Shown here one piece after another: positions 45,790-56,790 of a stretch of DNA of 64,000 bases. The translations under genes were made by a program, and so were the position numbers. The stretch is taken from the NCBI GenBank assembly GCA_020091685.1, contig CM034608.1, positions 11,861,046-11,925,045 of the forward strand, in the 5' to 3' direction. The DNA comes from Lutjanus erythropterus. Lineage: Eukaryota; Chordata; Actinopteri; Lutjaniformes; Lutjanidae. Under the pieces are notes generated by a model. That model was not told the DNA's origin. It saw only the letters and a program-made list of their open reading frames with translations, and made no database searches. The stretch's first letter is position 1. Every line of letters begins with the position of its first letter.

Positions 45790-46400
45790 CATTTTGCTCT
45801 TTAGCCTGGAGGACACGACGTCCATGATTTCTAAAAACCATCTGACGTGTGAAGTCGTCAGGCCACAACACAGTTTTCTATTTCAGTCCATCTCAGTTGA
45901 GCTCTGGCCCAGAGAAGTCTGCAGTGCTTCTGGATGTTGTTGATGTATGGCTTTCACATTGCATGGTAGAGTCTTTACTTGCATTTGTAGATGCAGCAAT
46001 AAACTGTTTTTACTTGCAATGGTTTTTGTTTCCAAGCCCATGTAGTATCTTTTATACAATTATGTGGGGTTTTGATGCAGTTTCTAATGAGGTGCCACCC
46101 GCCTGAGGGGTCAAAGGTCACAGGCATTCAATGTTGGTCTTCGGCTTTGCCCTTCATTGCAGAGATTTCTCTGGATTCTCTGAATCTTCAATGATACTGA
46201 TGCATTTTATTTGGTGAAATCCCTAAATTCCTTGCAGTTTTGTGTTGAAAAATGTTCATAAATAATTGAACTATTTGCTCACACATTTTTTCACAAACTA
46301 ATGAACCTCACATGCTTGTGAATGAATGCCTTTTGATGAAGCCCATTTAATACCCAATCGTGATAGTGTCACCTGTTACCAATTAACCTGTTAATCTTTA
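45790..46400 (-). mobile_element. Decayed Tc1-like transposase fossil, minus orientation
   Basis: On the + strand the phrases CCTGGAGGACACGACGTCC, GCCCAGAGAAGTC, GGTCAAAGGTCACAGGCATT, GATTTCTCTGGATTCTCTGA, GAAATCCCTAAATTCCTTGC and TAATACCCAATCGTGA follow the order of the antisense of a well-known teleost Tc1-type transposase. Minus-strand frames retain CEQIVQ and the helix-turn-helix piece ARNLGIS. Several frameshifts make it non-functional. Confidence 0.75.
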
Positions 46401-46599
46401 TTAAGTTTGTCCTTCAGTTTGAGGTTTTTCAAAGACTGTGAATCAGAGGTCCTCCAGCATACAGTCATGAAAGTGCACAAAAAAGTTACAGATCAGTCCA
46501 GTAGTATGCAAGATTAGCAAGCTAGCGAGCAGGTCTGTTGATCTCGCGCACACACACACATGCACACACACATGCAAGTGATCACATGATCCCCCCTAG

Positions 46600-46890
46600 A
46601 TGTATGCCTGGTGTAGATAATAAATACACAACGTCTGAGTGGACTTTGAAGATAAAGGCACAAAAACCACTTGGTTAAGTTTTGGAAAAGATCATAGTTT
46701 GGGTTAAAATTAGTACAGTTATGTACATTAACATACATAATGTAACTTAACATACTGTACATAATGTACGTTAACTTTACTTATGTACGTTACAGAACTT
46801 ATGTAAATTACAATACGCTGACATAAACCACAGTCATCTAATCTAAAGCCCTTTGTTTGTTTGATCCATCCACCTCATCACCACCTACAT
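46600..46890 (-). repeat. Repeat family C, copy 2 (inverted)
   Basis: Reverse-complement landmarks of 44279-44560: AAGGCACAAAAACCAC, GGAAAAGATCATAGTTTGG, ATAAACCACAGTC and TGTTTGTTTGATCC. It also contains a run of overlapping GTACATAATGTAAC-type words (46700-46810). Confidence 0.65.
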
Positions 46891-46899
46891 ATGCTGACT

Positions 46900-47214
46900 T
46901 ACTTGCTCTGTATAAAACACCACTTGACTTCAGCAGCCCATCAAAACATAAGACTAGAGAAGTGCATCCAGAAAAGAGGGGTACACACAGCATCATAGTT
47001 TGAAGCAATGGGGCCACTGACTAAGTGAGAGAGGGCTGAACAGTCAGTGTTCATAATGAACTCTCAAATGTCTGAAGAATGCTATCTAATGCCTTTTAAT
47101 TTGTAGAGGTAAACATTCATCATTCTAACATAATATTTGGAAGACAGATGATTGTCAGGATAAAACATAATACAGCATATATTCCTACATCAGCTACAAA
47201 TACATGCTTGTACC

Positions 47215-47216
<2 letters not shown>
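46900..47216. other. Intergenic sequence, no feature recognised
   Basis: AT-rich and unique-looking; no gene, RNA or repeat identified. Confidence 0.3.

Positions 47217-47255
<39 letters not shown>
47217..47255 (+). repeat. (GT)n microsatellite
   Basis: 39 bp of perfect GT, potentially Z-forming and polymorphic. Confidence 0.95.
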
Positions 47256-47257
<2 letters not shown>

Positions 47258-47350
47258 CATACCTGAGGTTCATGTCGTCAGCATGGCCCCCCACACCCCA
47301 GACGAGCTTTAATTGTGTAATCCTGTGATCCGGCTTGTAATCCCCTCAAA
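47256..47350. promoter_or_regulatory. Candidate conserved element with paired TAATCC sites
   Basis: Unique GC-balanced block with two TAATCC words (47318-47323 and 47338-47343), 20 bp apart in the same orientation. This is the core bound by OTX/PITX-type (K50) homeodomains. A TTTAATTG word precedes them. It abuts the GT repeat. Confidence 0.32.
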
Positions 47351-49250
47351 CATACAGTACAATACCAGAGATCTGTGTCAGATTATACAGTGTGGAGTTG
47401 ATCTCTGTTTATTGTTTATATGGTGAAGAAGAGAGAAAAATCTACTGACAGTGACACAATATAAAGGAAATGGATGAATGGAATTCAGCAGCAAAAGAGG
47501 TAACAGCAGGTTTAACAACAACTCAGAGACAACCATGGTTTTACCAGTTTTACCAGTCTGATAGTGGGACACCATAATCTATTACTATGTATGAAATTTG
47601 GCACATTTTGTTCCAGCTGTTGCTTTTTTGACAAGAGATGCCAAAATAATCAAGAAATATTTGGATAAAATAACTCCAAGCAATCACTCCATGCTCATTT
47701 ATGAATTTAAAAACAAAATAATGTAAAAACATAAAATCTGATACCAAACCCGACAAAGAACAGTCTTCTGGGAAGAAGCAGCTCACATGTTTCACTGGCA
47801 ATTAATGTTCAAACACAAAAAAAGCAGCACTTTTATTTTTCAATTATTTGATTTTTAATTATTTGATATTTGTCTTAAATGCAGTTCTGCTCAAGGGCTC
47901 GCCATTATAGATAGAGGCTGGCTTTTAAAGAGGGGCCACCGGGCAAAATGGTAAACAACAGAATTAAATGGTAATAATTATTGTTCCAGAAAATAATTAT
48001 TGTTCAGCTGCCTATCTGCTCTGGTGTTTAAATAACAACAAGTATTAGTGCTTTTTTTCCTCTGAGAGACAACAGTATGTGTGTATGTGTGTGTGTGAGG
48101 ATGAGGTGGCTTAAGTTGAATCACATATGCAGGACACAGATAGCCACACACAAGAGGCAGGCACAGTGACACACACACACACACACGCAGCTGGAGATTA
48201 AAACACACACACATCACGTTTTATAGATAACAAATAACATATACAGAATATTACTTTGTCAAATATGTAATCGATTTTATGACCAAAGGAATTACTTTAT
48301 TATTCCATAATGAAGCATTTTATCACTTTTAGTTATTTTCTGGTTAGTTTGCCCTATGTTTATGGTGAGGTACTTGTTGGAAAACTTTGACAAAGTTTGT
48401 GAAATGTCTAGGTTGGAGACACTTAACAAAATGTCCTTTTACATTTCTCACTTTCCATTTGCCAAATTTATTTGTAATGACTTTTCACAGACAAAACCTT
48501 GTTTCTTGGACACAACAACTTCCAAACAGGATCATACGCAGCACATATGGGTGGATTTTACATCTGTATTGTTTTTGACATGCTAATCCCCCACGTTCAA
48601 ACTCAGCGTCAAAACAGCTTTTATCATTATTATTGTTATTATGATCTCCTCGCTGAATTACTGCTGATCCACTGACGCGTAAATACCCTTCTACAGCAGT
48701 GTGTGAAGTGAGGGATTAACAGCGTGGTTGAAAGAGACGTGCGGGATGCGAGACACTGATCTGACAGCCCTAATGATGACAGAAATGTGAGCCTTTTCTG
48801 TTTTTGAAGTGATGTCACAACAAGCGTCATGTGTGCAAACTGACAAACACACATACAACGCATGCTCGCCGACATAAGTACAAACACAAACACACTGTGC
48901 TTTTTTAATATAAACATTAGGCGCTACAAGATGTTTTTCAATTCTATTTTTGGTGGATTAATTCAACATTAATATAATCTATTTTTCACAACCCAAGTGA
49001 CAGATGTCATGAATAAAGGAGAGAAGGAAAACATTTTAACACTAACACTGGACAGCTACTGAGGACCATTCATACAGTACATTATCCTCATATAATTGCA
49101 AGACTTATTTTTCAGTTTGATTACATTTTAGAGTGATAATCAGGGTTGTGAATACCTTCTATACAGTAACTGTGATCAGGATAGACTCTTATAAACTTAA
49201 AAGGCCAAAGTGAAAGATTTATTGGGAATTTATTGGTAAAATATGGTAGA
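47351..49250. other. Intergenic sequence with simple repeats and one unique GC-richer block
   Basis: No gene recognised. Small TG/CA tracts occur at 48078-48098 and 48170-48190. The block 48570-48790 (CTAATCCCCCACG, GCTGAATTACTGCTGATCC, CGCGTAAATACCC) looks unique and may be regulatory. Confidence 0.35.
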
Positions 49251-49253
49251 AAT

Positions 49254-49436
49254 TGAATATAATATTCATAAGTATGTTTTCATTAGTGTATAATCACCTG
49301 AAAATAATAATAACTGTTGTGTTTTCAGGGTCTTTTGCATTTTGTGCAAGGTTCTCATACACACTTGGAGGGGACAATGACACAAGGTGCTTGCAATCTG
49401 CTCACTGTTAGAAGCCACTGAATCCTACGCATCAAT
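49254..49436 (-). repeat. Teleost interspersed repeat, copy 2 of 3 (minus orientation)
   Basis: Shares ATAATATTC, AAGTATGTTTTCATTA, GTATAATCACCTGAAAATAA, CTTGGA, TGCAATCTG and GCCACTGAATCCTAC with 18690-18912 in the same order. The middle is shortened. Confidence 0.6.
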
Positions 49437-49587
49437 CCTCTCAGTCTACATAAAGAAATAAATTCATTAAAATACTGTATAGCCAGCTTGGTTTTCATTC
49501 TAAAATTGTGTGCAAGTTGACATATATAATCACGATATTCTGACACACTGTGAACTAATGTTGAGTCAGTCTCTTAGCCCCTTACTT

Positions 49588-49820
49588 TGGACAAGATTGA
49601 AATATCTCAAAAACTGATGGATGCATGTTACATAATTTTGTACAACCATTAATGGTCCCCAGAAAATGAATCTTAATGACTATGATGATGTGCTGACCTC
49701 CCTCAGGTGCCGGCAGCAGGACAAAGCTTTTCTTGTATGAAATTAAATAGCTTGAGGTCTTCTAGATAAATTGGCAGATAGACATTGGCAAAAAAAATGG
49801 GCACAAACATTCATGGTAGT
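49588..49820 (+). repeat. Teleost interspersed repeat fragment (family D)
   Basis: Phrases AAATATCTCAAAAACTGATGG, AATGGTCCCCAGAAAATGAA, CTTAATGACT and GTGCTGACCTCCCTC, then a second weaker unit with ACATTCATGG, match a tandem-like repeat that is common in teleost introns. Recognised by eye. Confidence 0.5.
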
Positions 49821-50559
49821 ATATTCTAATTATGTTGGTGTTTTCTTTCACATGACATTTAACAAAAAAAGGATAAGATGAAATAGAAACACTGTCAAAA
49901 CCCAACTGATTGGAAAATAGTAAATCTCTCTGTTTTTAGGGTCAAAGTTCAGTCAGATTCAGCTCTACATGGTGAATGGGATCTATTCACAACTGGGATT
50001 AAACATATCTTATCCTCCTCTTTTGAGTTGAAAAATCTTCAGACTGTGATCCGGAGAAATCTGGACAGTTTCTAACGTTCAGACCATTCACACCAAATGA
50101 TAATTAAATGTTGTCGTAAAGAAGAACTGGATATTTCTGTCCAACACTGAAAGTAAAAATGTAATTTTAGTTCCACTTGTCCTGAGCTGATCTTGCTGAC
50201 CTGCATTTGACTCTTAAAATACTCTTCTATACCAGTTTTCATTCTAAAACATGGATTAAAAATCATAGCTGAAAGCATAAATATGTTTGTGTCTTTGGCG
50301 TGTGTATTTGGGTTTTATCAAATCCCCACAGCATATTACACTTACAGCGGCTCTGTGCACTAAGTAAGAATCACGGAGTGTAAAATTGACAGATGGGGCT
50401 ATTTGGGTTTCCTTAAGTGCTCAGGGACACTCACACACTTTGGGTGGGTCTCTTGTCATCAGTCATGATTTACTTATTTTAAGAGTAAATCCCCCCCCTC
50501 CCCACCACCACCCTCATTCACTCTCTCTGCCTCTCTGAGATGAAATTAAGAGCAACATG

Positions 50560-50690
50560 TTGACTTCTAAATCTAAACATTGAAAACATATGCGGTCCAT
50601 TAGCATATCCCCCAGATGTTGCAGCGGTAATCCCAGGCCTTCTGCTATTCTGATTGGCCCAGAAGTTTAATCATGAGAACATTAATGCAA
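50560..50690. promoter_or_regulatory. Candidate conserved noncoding element
   Basis: Dense unique block: CCATTAGCATATCCCCCAGATG (POU-like and E-box-like words), GGTAATCCCAGG (TAATCC at 50628-50633), TGATTGGCCC and GTTTAATCATGAG. It has the look of a developmental enhancer core, but no conservation data are available. Confidence 0.33.
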
Positions 50691-50810
50691 GGCATTAGAA
50701 ACAATGAAAGTGCTCTGTGTGCAGGAACAGGAAGTGACACGCAAATACAGATGTTTTTAAAAACAGATAAAAAAGTAGCACAGGTCAAAACAGGATACAG
50801 TAACCACACG

Positions 50811-52150
50811 ATGGCCAAAAGTATGAAGACAGGGGTGTACCTGTGTATACTTTTGGTCCGGGGCTGTTTGCTTGAGACTAGACCCCTTAGTTCCAGTCAA
50901 GTTTACAAATGTCATTGTATGTATTGGTCCTTTTGTGCTCACTATAATCGACAACGTGGTCATGTCGCTGCTTATTTTGAATCATGTTGTTCAAACACTT
51001 CAATGCCCCAAAATTATAGACTTATTTCCAAGTTGCATTTAATTACTAAAGGCAGTTGCAGAGCAGCTTACAACTACCTTCGATGAACAACATATTCTTG
51101 ATACCATATTCTTCAATTTGGCTTTCATTGGTTGCGCTCATAGTATTCTTAGTGACACCAAAAATATCTTTGATGTATGGTGATACAGGACAAGGTGCTT
51201 CTGGGTCAAGCTCTGGAGAGGTCCTTCTTTCTGGTATAATGGTTTCAGTTGCTGTTGATAACTATGCATCTTTATACATTTGGTGGTCCCCAAGGTTCTG
51301 TTCTGGGTCCTATTCTCTTTGCCTTGTACATGCTTCCCTTTGGATGGATGGTAAGTCATTTTAAAGATACCTCCTATCATTGTTATGTGGATGATGTCAA
51401 AATGCACTGTGGCATAATTGTTCATACGTAACTGCAAAATCTCTACAAAAGAAGTGGGTTGGATATTAATTCTTATCTCTATCTGACAGGACAGAAGTTC
51501 TTCTACCCAAGGCCGGGGCATACTTGCTCAGAACTAGCATGTGAGTGGGTGAATGCAATTCTGTTTAAATATAGGGGTAACAATGCACTTTTTCAGATAG
51601 TCTCCCCTGGAAGTCATTCCTTAATTTCTTCACATTAAAAGTGACAGAATAGTTGTGTCAAGTATGAAAGGAGGGTTTTAGGGAAGCTGAAACCCTTTCA
51701 CTATGCCACACAGCTGGTAAATCACAGCCTGACATGCGTTTAAATGTTGGACTGTTTGTCTCTGGGAAATTACAAATGGTCGGACACAGCCCCCACTAAT
51801 CTGACATCGGAAATGTGTGACGGGAAGTGGGGTTATCTGAGGTTATCTAACGAGCAGCTTTGACAGAGTACACTGGCCCCGTATACCAACTTGTGCCTAA
51901 AATGAGAGAAAATCTTGGTTCATGTTTTCTGGTTGAAACTTTAAAGTCCTCTATGATACCTCCAACATCAGTGCCTGACCTCACTAACACTTTTAAGGCT
52001 GAATGGGAACTACCAAGTACAGCCAAGTTCCAAAACACGATGGAAAGCTTCTCCAGAAGTCTGTTATAGTATACATGGTTTTCGATCATTCATTCAGCAA
52101 TCACATTTGAGTGTAGTGCGTTGGTGTTCACATACTGTTGACCATGTATT
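50811..52150 (+). mobile_element. Broken Tc1-like transposon enclosing a LINE reverse-transcriptase remnant
   Basis: The left part (50811-50910) starts with ATGGCCAAAAGTAT, the same 14-mer as the Tc1-like element at 44673, and continues GGCTGTTTGCTTGAG and CCCCTTAGTTCCAGT, phrases of that family's body. The right part (about 51850-52150) retains SVPDLTN, KAEWE and a degraded right end (ACATACTGTTGACCAT). An unrelated reverse-transcriptase fragment lies between them. The boundaries of the pieces are approximate. Confidence 0.65.
50985..51530 (+). mobile_element. L2/CR1-clade LINE reverse-transcriptase remnant
   Basis: Conceptual fragments over three frames follow the order of a non-LTR reverse transcriptase. 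NYRLISKL and LDEQHILDT-like motifs lie near 51010-51110. GGPQGSVLGPILFALYMLPF lies near 51285-51345. An HCYVDD catalytic box near 51378-51396 (YADD is usual in this clade) and SDRTEVLLPK near 51480-51512 follow. Frameshifts and stops separate them, so the copy is dead. The PQGSVLGP and YxDD boxes are diagnostic of reverse transcriptase. Confidence 0.85.
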
Positions 52151-52394
52151 ATGTTTGTATGTGCAGTATAGATGCTTGCTTGAACATATGTACATGTACG
52201 TGCCACACAGTCAAGCACCAGTACATGAGAGAAATGCAAGGTCATGTGGTGCAAAAAATCTTAAGGCGATTTAAAATGGTTATTTTTCAGACACAGTTTT
52301 AAGATGATCCTCTGAGTGTCTGATCTCTAAATGAACGCTAACGTTTAAATCCCTCTCTCTCTCCCGCTCTCTCTGATCCCAACCTGCTGGTAAA

Positions 52395-52422
52395 CCTCTG
52401 AGTTGTATTTGAAACTCAGAGG
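52395..52422. other. Short hairpin with duplicated motif
   Basis: CCTCTGAGTT and AACTCAGAGG form a 10-bp perfect stem around an 8-nt loop. The first 21 bases recur at 52844-52864 with one mismatch. Function unknown. Confidence 0.45.
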
Positions 52423-52899
52423 CCACGAACAAGATATTTAAGAGAAAATAGATCTTTAAATGTGCTGCATGTCTGCTGGCCTTCTTAGCCATTTGGATGA
52501 CGCATGCCACACATGCCAGATTTGAAGCTGCGAAGGGAAGCAGCAGAGAAAGAGAATTTTAAAACCGTCACAGCCTCTTTCTCTACTGTTTATGTTCTTA
52601 TGCAAGACAATTTTCTGTGTAAGCACTCCAGTAAATCAACAGATCAGCAGCTTGTATCAACAAATCTTTACAACTTAAGCTCTGCAACTGACGGAAAAGC
52701 AGTCATCCTATTGTGAAACACAAGTGGACACAAACTTTTAGGTGTTCTGAGACTGGCCGGCTGTGAATCCTGCAGTGCAGAGATGTGGGATTAGTACATA
52801 TGGCTCCCATCTTTCCAGCTGATGCAGCTCACAGTTGTATAAGCCTCTGAGATGTATTTGAAACATAAAGTTCAACCTGGGCCAAAGGCCAAACATATT

Positions 52900-53479
52900 C
52901 CAGAGATAGCTGAGCTTTATATGACATTTGCACACATGTTTAGGTGTACATTCTGTACTGTACATCATGCAAGCACACTGTATGTATAGTGTGAAAATCT
53001 AAACCGACATATAACATTATCACACGGCGTATTGTTGGATCTTATTAATATGTTGTCCCTGGAATGTGATGTTTGCTGCATTAATCAAAACTTTGTTAAT
53101 TAAATGACAAAGATTTCAATCCTGATTATTTCTTAGTTGATTAATATATCTGAGAGTGAAATATTGCCTCATTAATAAATGTGTGTGTTTCCCGCAATGC
53201 CTTGACCCCAATTACAAATCCCAGTTTCTAAACACACACACACACACACGCTCATCTTTGCACATGCACACATATTGAGCCTCTACTGAGAGAAGTAACT
53301 GACTCTTCCTAAGTCCCATCCTTTTTTTGCTCTGTGCTCCAATAACAGTTGAGCAAACTTAGTATTCAGCAGAACCTTGATCAACTTTCTCCGTTTCCTG
53401 TTTCCTGTACAAATTTTGAAAAAGCTGAAAAGGTGTTCCTGGGCAACCTGGAAAAGTGGCATAAGTTGTCACATCTTAA
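52900..53479. other. Intergenic sequence, no gene recognised
   Basis: AT-rich with a CA tract at 53233-53250; otherwise unique-looking. Confidence 0.3.
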
Positions 53480-53655
53480 AAGGACAGTTCACCCCAAAAT
53501 CAAAAATATATATTTTTACTCTGGCTGGTAGTGCTTTTTATCCATCTAGATTTTTTTTAAGTGAGTTACAGAGTTTTGGAAATCATGACATGTTTACTCA
53601 ATATAATTCAGAGACCTTGTTGTAAGCAGTTTCATAGCGGAACTACTTTCTTTCT
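53480..53655 (+). repeat. Teleost interspersed repeat, family B copy 2
   Basis: It starts AAGGACAGTTCACCCCAAAA and holds GTAGTGCTTTTTATCCATCT, GTTACAGAGTTTTGGA, CCTTGTTGTAAGCAGTTTCA and CTTTCTTTCT, in the same order as the copy at 41222-41475. The two copies have different internal deletions. Confidence 0.7.
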
Positions 53656-56505
53656 AGTGCAAGTTGTAGTTCGTGTGGGAGTTGTTTAGAGTTGGAGGGT
53701 GTGAACTGTGCAGCCAAGGTCAAACAATTCTGTATACAGCCAATCAATACAAACATGTAGACAAGCAAACACATGCACACACACATTAACTCAGACAGCA
53801 TATGGCGACAGACATATGGATGCTGTCATCATTAAACCTCACAGTTGCATAAAGACAGCTTATTAGTGACTTGTGAAGTAGAGAAAAGTGTGTTACATCA
53901 GCCAGAGGTCCTGAGACCTGTTCAACACCTAAAAGAGCATGTGTAAATGTAAAAGTCTACATTTAAAACATCTGTCTGAAAAAGGCAAACGTTGGAAGTT
54001 TTCAACAAGAGAGAAGGGGTAGAAGGATAGACATGGCGTTTTACAGTAATACTTTTCAAATAGGTCAAAAAGGCATAAAGTCACTTAGCTGCTGTACTGG
54101 GTCATCTGTTAACGCTGTGTATTTACCAGGGATATCAAATCACTCTCTTTCTGTCTCTATACATTAAGACTTTCTGGTATTTACAGCAGCTTAAAGTCAT
54201 AACGTGACATCTGTATACTAAAGTAATCGAGAGTTATAATAGGATCAAAAGTTTGGCCAGTAAAGCCTTAGGGCTAAGGTTAAGCATTCCTTGACCTTTT
54301 TATATGTAAATAATCATAGTGTAAGAGATTTTCTGTTTGGCAGACACCTTGTTTTGCAGGCAAGATCTTAGTGGATTGAATTATTTCATACTTTACATTC
54401 CTACAAGAATTTAGTTCTAAAAACAAGGTAAAAGCAAATTATGGCAGAACAGTATATGGTGAGGTTTTCACTAATCAGAAAAGACTAAACAAACAAAAAG
54501 AAAAAGAAATTCTGAGAATTTAGTTTTACTTGTGATTAAATCTGCTAATCTGTTTAATTCATAATGTTCAACTTTTGGTCGGTGGAGTTTGATTTTCGTG
54601 TGAAAGTAATGCATGTACGCATAATTGGGACAGCAAGTACTGCAGATTTATCATTCATAAACACATGCAAGGATATACAAATGTATACATTAATATGCGT
54701 GTCCACGGCTTAGAAATATAAGTTAACTCACCAAATGTAAGTAGGAAGAGATGGGATTTATTGGCCCCAGATGTTTCCATTATGGTCTTATTATTGTGTG
54801 ACATAGGTTTTCAGGATTAGGATTAAAAACATATGCAGTTCATGTGATGAAGTCTTACAACGGCAGATTTACACACAATTGAAAAGGATAAACCAAGAAT
54901 GTTTTTGTCCTTTCTTATTTAAAATACTATCTATGTAATTCAGTGTTAAATGTAGGGAGTATTACAGTTTGAAAGTTATAAACACTCCATCATGAATATT
55001 TGTTTGAATGAGTTTGAATGACTTGTTTAGAAAGGCTTTAATTGGACAGAGACACAATAGAAAATAGGTAGCTGCTCATCTGGGTCTTAACAGGCATGGC
55101 ATCACCAAATGCCTTCATACAACAACCTGCACTAATTGTTAAGCTTTCACTGCAGGTCCAGCTCTCAATCCAGTCCACTGTCTATCAGAAATGGACAGAG
55201 GTCAGCTTCTTCTCAGGAGTTTGGTTCCAGTCTAACTTACTAGCACCAGCTCCCTCTTCACCAGGAAGATGCCATTCCACATGTCAAAAAACAGTTTTAA
55301 AGTCAGGGACAAGTGCTCCAGTGTTGTTTTCCCATTGTCATTTTTGGCCACACTGAGCCAAACCATGCCGTGTTAATCCTATTACCAGTTTAAATGTGCC
55401 AAGTTGTACTTAGTCATGCTGAATTGCCCCTGAGATGGATCATCTCAATGATGTCACACCTTTCCCCCCTCAAACAACTTTGCATTGCAAGAGTCAACTC
55501 ATTAGTACTTTTGTAGCTTCTAACTGAATCTCTGTGGATTGAAGTTCAGTTTCTCTCCTGGGTCCCTGTTTGTACTTTCAGGTATCTACTGTACTTTACC
55601 GTGTCATGTTCACGTTCAACTATATAGAAGTAGTACTGAGTTACTGATGAAAACCCAACATTTCCTGATTTTGTTGCTACACAGTGAAAGCTATTTTTTG
55701 TGCAGATAAACTACACTAAACTAAGCTGGTAGTCCTGTAATGGAGATGCAAATCCCTTTCGTGCCGGGGTGACGTGTGAGGTTAAACAGAGTCAGTGGAA
55801 AAGGCCTAAAAGACCCCTGCCATCCATTTGCTAATTTAACAGACTCCTGGAACAAACACTGTAGGTGACATCCTAGCTTGGGCAAGACTGCTCTTTTCTG
55901 AAGTCTCTGCTTTACAAAGATTAATAACTTAGTCTGCGGGACACACAAACCTCTCCACCACAATAAAGTATAGCAACTAGAGTGTTTCAGAAAAGTGCTT
56001 CAGACACCACTGGCCAAAGTATTCTCAACCCTAAATAATACTAGTGTGTTATCGTCACTGGCTCACAGGGTGTTGCTAAATTTACTTAATTTGAGTGTTT
56101 GACTAAAATGTGCCTGTGGAGGAATAAAGCATGAGGGGGTATACTGAGATAAGAAGCAAAGCATGGTTTATTAAACTTTTAATGGTTAGACAACATAGGG
56201 AGTAAATCCAGCCACTCACTATGGGTTGTAATGTCATTATAAAATACAACTTGTTATGTCACAGATAGAGAAAGGATGGAGGTGGTGGCAGAAGGAAGGC
56301 CTGACCCAGTTTAGATTTCATTGTATTGAGTCACATAACTGGTCTTGTGAATTTTGCTAATTTCTACAGCTCTATTATGAAAAGACTAATTTCATGGCAA
56401 CCTTTAAGAAAACCTGCAATGGTCTGATTTCTAGTCTTTCACTCCTTCCATCTGTGTCACTGGGCGTTTCTCCTGAACCCTTGGAGAGGACTTGACTGAT
56501 GTGTG
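53656..56505. other. Intergenic sequence, no gene recognised
   Basis: Long AT-rich stretch with no coding exon, RNA gene or identifiable element. Open frames in it are short and lack splice context or family motifs. Confidence 0.3.
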
Positions 56506-56511
56506 ACATCA

Positions 56512-56547
56512 CCCCCCCCCCCTGCCCTCCTCTCCCCCCCCCCCCCC
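56512..56547 (+). repeat. Paired poly-C tracts
   Basis: C11 at 56512-56522 and C14 at 56534-56547. Such runs are prone to sequencing and replication slippage. Confidence 0.9.
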
Positions 56548-56574
56548 ATCAGTCCTTCCACCGTCACGTCACAC

Positions 56575-56660
56575 AGCATGTCCTGCGGGATCCGGGAAAT
56601 GATTAAGGAAGACAGTTTCAAATACCTTTCAAGTCTCTCCCTGATGGCATCACAAAGTAG
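56575..56660. promoter_or_regulatory. Candidate conserved noncoding element
   Basis: Unique block after the C tracts with GGGATCCGGGAAATGATTAA and GAAGACAGTTTCAAATACC. Inference only. Confidence 0.2.
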
Positions 56661-56747
56661 GTGGGCATGGAGAAGGTGGGAGTTGGCAAGAGGAGAATGC
56701 CAAGTTGCCTCATAAAGACAGGAGATAAGGTGAATATTTGAGTGTAT

Positions 56748-56790
56748 GAGTATTAGTGTGTGTGTGTGTATGTGTGTGTGTGTGTGTAGG
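56748..56790 (+). repeat. TG-rich microsatellite
   Basis: Mostly (TG)n with one interruption. The Thr/His-rich minus-strand open frame over it is an artefact. Confidence 0.85.

Noticed and set aside
51249..51431. 60-codon frame with reverse-transcriptase boxes as a domesticated gene
   Set aside because: Neighbouring RT motifs are in other frames and separated by stops, so there is no sign of a maintained coding sequence.
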